A stretch of DNA of 16,702 bases. Source: Acidothermaceae bacterium. GTDB lineage: Bacteria; Actinomycetota; Actinomycetes; Acidothermales; Acidothermaceae. The stretch's first letter is position 1, and every line of letters starts with the position of its first letter. The position numbers were made by a program, and so were the translations under genes. The notes under the pieces were generated by a model. It did not search any database, was not told the origin of the DNA, and was given only the letters and a program-made list of their open reading frames with translations. This document shows positions 12,523 to 16,702 of the stretch, piece by piece. The stretch covers positions 1 through 16,702 of the forward strand of contig JAICLV010000044.1 of the NCBI GenBank assembly GCA_025925185.1, read 5' to 3'.

Positions 12523-14955
12523 TTGCCGTATCGCCTCCACGCTTCGTCGTCCGCTCTCGTGACACCGCAAACGACGAAGCGCGGACGACGATGGCGGTCA
12601 GTGGTGGCGGTGCTGTCGATGGTGGCGGGCGCGTTGAGCGTGGCGGCCACGGCCGCCACCGTCGTCCCGACCGACGCGCACGCGGCCACCCCGGCCAGGC
12701 AGGCGTCGGGCTGGGTCACGTACTACGACGCCGGCGGCCGCGCGACGGTGGCGAACAACGCCGACCTGTTTTCGGATGTGTCCGAGTTCTGGTTCCACGC
12801 GGCGAGCGCGACGTCGATCGTGCCGTCAGGCAATACGCCCGACAGCGAGCTTCGAGCCTCCATCAACGCGATCAGGGGCCGAGGCGTGCCGGTCACCATC
12901 ACGGTGACCGACGGCACCGGCAGCGGTGTGATGGCGTCGATCCTGTCCAACCCCACGACCCGCGTGCAGCACGAGAACGCGCTGATCGCCCTCGCGGTGA
13001 AGTACGGCGCGAGCGGCATCGACCTCGACTACGAGAACATGGCGTTCTTCGCCAACGCCAAGCCGTCGCTCGCGGCGCCGACGCGCGCCGGCTTCAACGC
13101 GCTTGTGCACGAGCTGTCGGTGGCACTGCACGAGCGCGGCATGATCCTCGCGGTCGACGTTTTGACCAAGACGAGTGAGCCGGGGTCGTCCGCGGCCCAG
13201 CAGGTCTACGACTATCCGACGATCGGCAAGTGGGCCGACCGCGTGCGCATCATGACCTACGACCAGCACTACAAGGGCTCGGCCTATCCGGGCGGGGCCG
13301 TCAGCGGTATCGCCTGGGTGCAGAGCATTCTGAACTTCGCGGTCACCGTGATCCCGCCGTCCAAGATTTTCATGGGCGTGCCGCTGTACGGCTACGACTG
13401 GACGAACAACGGCAAGCCGGCGACCGCGCTCTCGTTCACCCAGGCGAACAACCTGCGCAGCCAGTACAACGCGACCCGGCAGTGGTCGGCGCAAGACGGC
13501 GCCCCGCACTTTAACTACACCGACAGCGCTGGCGTGCAGCACTCCGTTTGGTACAACGACGCGCAGTCGCTGCAGGCGCGGTTGCCGCTGGTCGGCAAGT
13601 ACGGCCTGGGGGGCGTGGCGTTTTGGTCGTTCGGCAATGAAGACCCTGGCATCTGGCAGGTGATGCGCACCTTCATGTACGGGCCGAACCCGTTCGGCAA
13701 CGTGGAGAACTCGTTCTTGTGGCCGGGTGGCGTGCGGGTGACGGGTTGGGCGATCGACCCGAACACCACGGCCGGAATCAACGTGGACATCTACGTCGAC
13801 GGCAAGTTCGCGGCCCGCACGTCGGCGGCCAACGACCGTCCCGACGTCGGGAACCTGTACTTCGCCTACGGGACGACGCACGGCTTCGACACCGTGCTGT
13901 CGCTGCCCGCCGGACGCCATCAGATATGCGTCTACGGGTTGAACGTCGGGGCCGGCACGAGCAACCCGCAGTTGGGCTGTCGCTCTGTCACCGTGCCGAC
14001 GAACAACCCGTTCGGCCACCTCGAGGCGGTCGGAGGCGCGAACGGGGTGGCGAGCGTGCGCGGCTGGGCGCTCGACCCCGACACCGCGTCGTCCATTGGC
14101 GTGCACGTCTACGTCGACGGTCACTTCGCCGGCGCGACGACCGCGTCCGCTGGACGCGCCGACGTCGCGGCGGCCTATTCAGGTTGGGGCGCGGCGCACG
14201 GGTTCGCCACGTCGGTCAACGTCTCGGGCGGTCGGCACACGATCTGCGTGTACGCGATCAACGCCGGGCGGGGCACCTCCAACCCGCAGCTCGGCTGCGC
14301 GACCGTGAACATCTCCTCCGGTAATCCGTTCGGCAACTTCGAATCGACGGCGGTCGCGCCTGGCTCGCTCACGGTGGGTGGCTGGACGATCGACCCGAAC
14401 GTGCCTGACTCGGTCCGGGTCCACGTGTACGTCGACGGCCATTTCGCCGGCTCCGACGTGGCGGACGGCGCGCGTGCCGACGTGGCACGGGTGTATCCGA
14501 GCTACGGCGCCGCTCATGGCTTCTCGGCGCAGGTGGCGACGTCGGCCGGCAAGCACCAGGTGTGCGTCTACGCGCTGAACATTGGCCCGGGCGACACGAA
14601 CCCCGTGCTCGGGTGCAAGACGGTCACTGTGCCGAGCGCGAACCCGACCGGGAACCTCGAGCGGGTGGTTGGCGCGCGCGGCTCGCTCACCGCGTCGGGC
14701 TGGACGCTCGACCCGAACACGTCGTCCTCGATCGAGGTGGCTCTTTACGTCGATGGCGCCAAGGCGCTGCAGCAGGTGGCGTCGCTGTCGCGGCCGGACG
14801 TCGCGGCGGCGTTCCCGGGCGCGGGCGCGGCGCACGGGTTCTCGTTGCAGGTGACGGCGAAGCCTGGCACGCACCGGGTGTGCGCGTTCGGGATGAACAC
14901 CGGGCCGGGCGACACGAACACGCTGCTCGGCTGCAAGTCGGTGACCACCTCGTAG
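12523..14955 (+). CDS. Secreted GH18 family glycoside hydrolase with four C-terminal repeats
   Basis: This 810-residue exported hydrolase is predicted to cleave beta-1,4-linked N-acetylglucosamine-containing glycans. A long signal peptide (KRGRRWRSVVAVLSMVAGAL, cleavage after DAHA, residue ~54) precedes a GH18 barrel (~60-385). The catalytic motif is SGIDLDYEN (164-172) with E171 as proton donor; the usual first Asp of DGxDxDxE is Ser. Further barrel motifs are MTYDQHYKGS (~244), MGVPLYGYDW (~284) and GGVAFWSFGNEDPGIW (~363). These resemble the YaaH/SleL peptidoglycan N-acetylglucosaminidase branch more than secreted chitinases, but a chitinase cannot be excluded. Residues 392-810 are four 106-residue repeats homologous to those of the SpoIID protein just upstream, implying both enzymes are targeted to the same surface ligand. 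The start is TTG with a strong Shine-Dalgarno. Confidence 0.88.
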   Translation: MPYRLHASSSALVTPQTTKRGRRWRSVVAVLSMVAGALSVAATAATVVPTDAHAATPARQASGWVTYYDAGGRATVANNADLFSDVSEFWFHAASATSIVPSGNTPDSELRASINAIRGRGVPVTITVTDGTGSGVMASILSNPTTRVQHENALIALAVKYGASGIDLDYENMAFFANAKPSLAAPTRAGFNALVHELSVALHERGMILAVDVLTKTSEPGSSAAQQVYDYPTIGKWADRVRIMTYDQHYKGSAYPGGAVSGIAWVQSILNFAVTVIPPSKIFMGVPLYGYDWTNNGKPATALSFTQANNLRSQYNATRQWSAQDGAPHFNYTDSAGVQHSVWYNDAQSLQARLPLVGKYGLGGVAFWSFGNEDPGIWQVMRTFMYGPNPFGNVENSFLWPGGVRVTGWAIDPNTTAGINVDIYVDGKFAARTSAANDRPDVGNLYFAYGTTHGFDTVLSLPAGRHQICVYGLNVGAGTSNPQLGCRSVTVPTNNPFGHLEAVGGANGVASVRGWALDPDTASSIGVHVYVDGHFAGATTASAGRADVAAAYSGWGAAHGFATSVNVSGGRHTICVYAINAGRGTSNPQLGCATVNISSGNPFGNFESTAVAPGSLTVGGWTIDPNVPDSVRVHVYVDGHFAGSDVADGARADVARVYPSYGAAHGFSAQVATSAGKHQVCVYALNIGPGDTNPVLGCKTVTVPSANPTGNLERVVGARGSLTASGWTLDPNTSSSIEVALYVDGAKALQQVASLSRPDVAAAFPGAGAAHGFSLQVTAKPGTHRVCAFGMNTGPGDTNTLLGCKSVTTS
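13696..14952 (+). repeat. Four protein repeats (106 residues, exact 318-bp period) in the GH18 protein
   Basis: The repeats start at 13696, 14014, 14332 and 14650, exactly 318 bases apart. Each reads GNxE, GWxxDPNT or GWALDPDT, YVDG, RxDV, HGF, C-V-Y-x-x-N-x-G and TNPxLGC. The two cysteines of each unit are separated by 16 residues in all four copies, which in an exported protein suggests one disulfide per repeat. The last repeat is followed only by TVTTS-like tail residues and the stop. Confidence 0.88.
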
Positions 14956-14975
14956 CTTCTCGGGGCGGGTCTCGC

Positions 14976-15005
14976 GCGAGTGGGTCCCGTGCGAGTGGGT
15001 CCCGT
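14976..15005. repeat. Two-unit 15-bp tandem repeat left of copy C
   Basis: GCGAGTGGGTCCCGT occurs twice head to tail (14976-14990, 14991-15005), 20 bases after the GH18 stop codon. Its first nine bases equal the left terminus of the adjacent inverted-repeat element (GCGAGTGGG), as if the terminus had been copied. No intrinsic terminator with a T-tract is seen in the convergent gap 14956-15116. Confidence 0.8.
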
Positions 15006-15022
15006 GCGCGCGCCTCTCTCGC

Positions 15023-15083
15023 GCGAGTGGGCGAAGAATCGCCTTGGGCGCCCGGCGCGTTGCGTGACTTTGTGCCCAACCGG
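15023..15083 (+). repeat. Dispersed inverted-repeat element, copy C
   Basis: This 61-bp copy lies in the convergent gap between the GH18 and DUF559 genes. Its left end GCGAGTGGGCGAAGAATCGC matches copies D and E closely and contains the small hairpin GGCGA-AGAA-TCGCC. Its right end (TGTGCCCAACCGG) is more diverged. It is flanked by short tandem repeats on both sides. It could fold in transcripts from either gene. Confidence 0.8.
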
Positions 15084-15092
15084 CGGACGGGG

Positions 15093-15126
15093 GGGACCCT
15101 CACCGGGTAGGGACCCTCACCGGGTA
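15093..15126. repeat. Two-unit 17-bp tandem repeat right of copy C
   Basis: GGGACCCTCACCGGGTA is repeated exactly at 15093-15109 and 15110-15126. Read on the minus strand it contains GGTGAGGGTCCC, close to the GAGTGGGTCCC of the array on the other side of copy C, so the two arrays are roughly inverted relative to each other. The stop codon and last residues of the DUF559 gene (stop 15117-15119) lie within the second unit. Confidence 0.85.
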
Positions 15127-16007
15127 GGGGTTCGATCCCGGATCAGCTGCTGCAGCGTGTCAAAGAAGAGGGTGGCATTGGGCCGCAGATCGCGCTTCCC
15201 GGCCCGCGACACGTGGTACCCCGCACGTGCGAGCAGTTGGTCGCGCGCCATGTCTCGCTGGAATTGTGCCTCGTCTCGGTGTCGATCACCGTCGTACTCG
15301 ATCGCGATGCGCGCCTCCTTGAGCAACAAGTCGGTGGTGGCGATGAAGCAACCGAGCTCGTCGAAAACATCGGCGTTCGGCGTCGGCACCGGCATGCCGC
15401 GGTCCACGATCCGAACGCGGATCATCGACTCCGGCGGCGACTTCGAGCGGCCATCGAGTCTTGGTAGCGCGTGCCGGGCCACGACGATGCCGCGCCGCCC
15501 GGTCGCCAACGCGGTCGCGGTGGCGAGTTCGGACGCCGTCACGAGTCCCATCCGCAGCATCGCGTCGCCGACCACGATGAGGTACTCCTCATCAAACCTG
15601 CACGCGAGGTCGAGCCAGGTACGGATAGGTGTCGTGACGGGGAAACCAGCCACCTGCGTGACGTCGTCCGGGGTGAGCAATTGCCGGCGGGCCGCGACGC
15701 CGGCTCGACGGGGCCGGTTCGGTCCAGGCGGGATGGTGACCTCGACCGGCAACGCTCGGCGCCCGAAGCCCCAAGGCAGCGGCAGACCGTACATCTCAAC
15801 GGCGGTGAGTCCGCTGAACTTCACGTTGGCCACTAGCCGTTCGGTCGCAGCACATCGCGCGAGCAGGTCGATTTGAGTGGCGCGATGCAGGTGAATCCCG
15901 TGCAGCACCGGTGTGAACCGCGCGAGTAGCACGCCCTCGGAGATTCCCTGAGCGCGCGCGTCGGCATTGGTCAGCACGCCGGGGCGGTCCAGCAACGGTG
16001 AGGTCAC
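15117..16007 (-). CDS. AbiEi/DUF559-like protein with endonuclease-like C-terminal domain
   Basis: This 296-residue protein resembles a common actinobacterial family. Its N-terminal part (about 10-70) looks like the AbiEi-type winged-helix segment (GISEGVLLARFTPVLHGIHL, then a GLTAVEMYGLPLP motif). Its C-terminal part (about 190-280) has a DUF559/Vsr-like nuclease core. Candidate active-site residues are E193 (PPES), D226 (TTDLLL), and E237 and D239 in AIEYDGDRH. The family is often annotated as an antitoxin-like or endonuclease-domain protein, but its role is unproven. No partner toxin lies next to it, so a complete toxin-antitoxin system is not supported. The start is a GTG at 16007 without a clear Shine-Dalgarno; the stop falls inside a tandem repeat. 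It faces the GH18 gene convergently and is not obviously part of the glycan pathway. Confidence 0.75.
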   Translation of the reverse strand: MTSPLLDRPGVLTNADARAQGISEGVLLARFTPVLHGIHLHRATQIDLLARCAATERLVANVKFSGLTAVEMYGLPLPWGFGRRALPVEVTIPPGPNRPRRAGVAARRQLLTPDDVTQVAGFPVTTPIRTWLDLACRFDEEYLIVVGDAMLRMGLVTASELATATALATGRRGIVVARHALPRLDGRSKSPPESMIRVRIVDRGMPVPTPNADVFDELGCFIATTDLLLKEARIAIEYDGDRHRDEAQFQRDMARDQLLARAGYHVSRAGKRDLRPNATLFFDTLQQLIRDRTPTR

Positions 16008-16144
16008 GTGGCGATCATTGGTCGTGGCGCTCGCACGCCCGGCCGCCGTGACGGCGATTGTGGACGACGTTTCCGCCGTTTGTGGAAGCGTCCTGAGGCG
16101 CGTCCGGCGGCAGCTTCAGTTCCTGGCTGTGGACCCTGCCTCAG

Positions 16145-16204
16145 GCCAGTGGGCGAAGAATCGCCCCCGGGCCCCGGTGCGCCGCGAGGCTTTCTGCCCG
16201 GTGG
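16145..16204 (+). repeat. Dispersed inverted-repeat element, copy D
   Basis: This 60-bp copy has a left arm containing a perfect small hairpin GGGCGA-AGAA-TCGCCC. The central region is CCCGGGCCCCGG and the right end CTGCCCGGTGG. Together with copies C and E it forms the GAAGAATCGCC subgroup. It lies upstream of the DUF559-like gene rather than at a gene end. Confidence 0.83.
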
Positions 16205-16256
16205 TCGAGTAGTAGGAGTGCCCGGCGGGCGCCCGGAAGTGCGCCCGGTGTTCTCG

Positions 16257-16316
16257 CCGAGTGGGCGAGGAATCGCCCTTTGCGCCTGGCGCGCCGCGAG
16301 ACTTTCCGCCCACTGG
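16257..16316 (+). repeat. Dispersed inverted-repeat element, copy E
   Basis: This 60-bp copy begins CCGAGTGGGCG and ends CGCCCACTGG, near-perfect inverted termini. The small left hairpin is GGGCGA-GGAA-TCGCCC; relative to copy D the loop changes from AGAA to GGAA while the stem is unchanged. It is about 75% or more alike to copy D by eye and in the same orientation. Confidence 0.85.
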
Positions 16317-16449
16317 CAGGGAGTACGCGGGCGCGAACGACGAGGCCGAAGATCTTGCTCGACAGCCGCGAAGCGGGGCGCGGCGTAAGCTGGCCAAAGT
16401 GTAAGTTTGGTCACTGGTTCAGGGCTGAGAAGACCGAGTAAATGGACGA

Positions 16450-16455
16450 AGGTGA
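16450..16455 (+). promoter_or_regulatory. Ribosome binding site selecting GTG 16464
   Basis: AGGTGA matches the Shine-Dalgarno core and lies eight bases before GTG 16464. It overlaps another in-frame GTG at 16452, which would therefore lack its own site. ATG 16442 is in a different frame from the glycosyltransferase. Confidence 0.55.
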
Positions 16456-16463
16456 GCAGGATC

Positions 16464-16702
16464 GTGGCGCCGCGTGTTCTAGTCGACGCCACTGCTGTTC
16501 CCGCTGATCGGGGTGGTCTCGGCCGCTATGTCGACGGCCTGCTCGGCGCCCTCGCCAAGATCGACGCCGACCTCGCCCTGGTGTGCCAGCGCGTCGACGC
16601 CGAGCGCTATGGCCGGCTGGTCCCCGACGCGCAGATTGTCGCCGGGCCGGCCTCGCTCACGAACCGCACCGCCCGCATCGCATGGGAGCAGACCGGCCTG
16701 CC
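16464..16702 (+). CDS. GT4 family glycosyltransferase, N-terminal fragment (cut by window end)
   Basis: About 79 residues are visible before the window ends. The start APRVLVDATAVPADRGGLGR with YVDGLLGAL is the typical N-terminal acceptor-domain strand and glycine-rich loop of GT4 enzymes, and LALVCQRVDAERYGRL and WEQTGLP continue that pattern. It probably adds another sugar in the same surface-glycan pathway, though its transcription unit is separate. GTG 16464 is preferred over in-frame GTG 16452 because of Shine-Dalgarno spacing. Only the N-terminal part can be judged; donor-domain motifs lie outside the window. Confidence 0.8.
   Translation, partial: MAPRVLVDATAVPADRGGLGRYVDGLLGALAKIDADLALVCQRVDAERYGRLVPDAQIVAGPASLTNRTARIAWEQTGL

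Larger units (their letters stand above)
16008..16463. other. 456-bp intergenic region with two element copies
   Basis: The region lies between divergent genes, the DUF559-like gene and the partial GT4 gene. It holds inverted-repeat copies D and E in direct orientation, 112 bp apart start to start, with a GC-rich spacer. The first 135 bases show only scattered TGTGGA words and no gene. The last 140 bases should contain the promoter of the GT4 gene: TAAGCT (16386-16391) and TAAGTT (16402-16407) are possible -10 boxes, but neither has a convincing -35. Open frames here are short and overlap the elements, so none is called. Confidence 0.6.

Noticed and set aside
12826..14124. 432-codon minus-strand open frame opposite the GH18 gene
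   Set aside because: Same reasoning: Arg/Val/His-rich shadow of a strongly supported gene, with no recognisable motif or ribosome site.
9945..14955. Evidence for a sporulating host
   Set aside because: SpoIID/LytB and GH18 domains are widespread in non-sporulating actinobacteria, and no other sporulation gene is in the window.
14956..15116. Intrinsic terminator between the convergent genes
   Set aside because: Copy C can form a hairpin but no T-run follows on either strand, so a standard terminator is not supported.
15117..16007. Complete toxin-antitoxin or abortive infection system
   Set aside because: Only the AbiEi/DUF559-like protein is present. No AbiEii nucleotidyltransferase or other partner is adjacent.
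16058..16140. DnaA-box or origin-like TGTGGA words
   Set aside because: Three TGTGGA words occur but none extends to the full 9-bp box TTATCCACA or its actinobacterial variant, and no origin genes are nearby.

Overview
The window is about 16.7 kb of very GC-rich DNA with dense GTG and TTG starts, 4-bp GTGA gene overlaps and a leaderless-type promoter. It also encodes a SpoIID-domain protein of the actinobacterial layout and a solo AbiEi/DUF559-type protein. Together these point to a chromosome of an actinomycete (Actinomycetota). I cannot name the genus from sequence alone. The locus is a cell-surface polysaccharide assembly and export cluster followed by secreted cell-wall enzymes.

Layout. 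Positions 1-3723 hold a minus-strand run: a GT4 glycosyltransferase (3723-2290), a GT-A/Stealth-like putative transferase (2113-1055) and a GT2 rhamnosyltransferase-like enzyme (1071-121). A 180-bp divergent promoter region (3724-3903) separates it from a plus-strand operon. That operon encodes an ABC-2 exporter permease (Wzm type, 3904-4710), its ATPase with a C-terminal Wzt-type domain (4707-6002), and a 1283-residue multidomain protein (5999-9850) made of methyltransferase, coiled coil, two GT2 modules and a WsaF-like GT4. Next come two secreted proteins, a SpoIID/LytB-domain protein (9945-12479) and a GH18 hydrolase (12523-14955). Each carries four copies of the same ~106-residue C-terminal repeat. 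A convergent DUF559/AbiEi-like gene (16007-15117) follows, then a 456-bp intergenic region and the start of another GT4 gene that runs off the window (16464 onward).

How it may work together (inference): the glycosyltransferases build a lipid-linked glycan at the cytoplasmic membrane. The methyltransferase domain may cap or decorate it, Wzm/Wzt exports it, with the Wzt C-terminal domain possibly reading the cap, and the SpoIID and GH18 proteins trim peptidoglycan or the exported glycan outside the cell.

The most unusual non-coding signal is a family of five ~60-bp imperfect inverted-repeat elements (84-144, 2197-2257, 15023-15083, 16145-16204, 16257-16316). All are in the same orientation and at gene ends or in intergenic space. 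Three are bordered by short tandem arrays, two of which share a GAG(T)GG(G)TCC core resembling the element terminus. One copy supplies the last seven codons of the GT2 gene. No copy was noticed in the 12.7 kb that holds the exporter, megaenzyme and wall-enzyme genes. No tRNA, rRNA, CRISPR array or transposase was seen.
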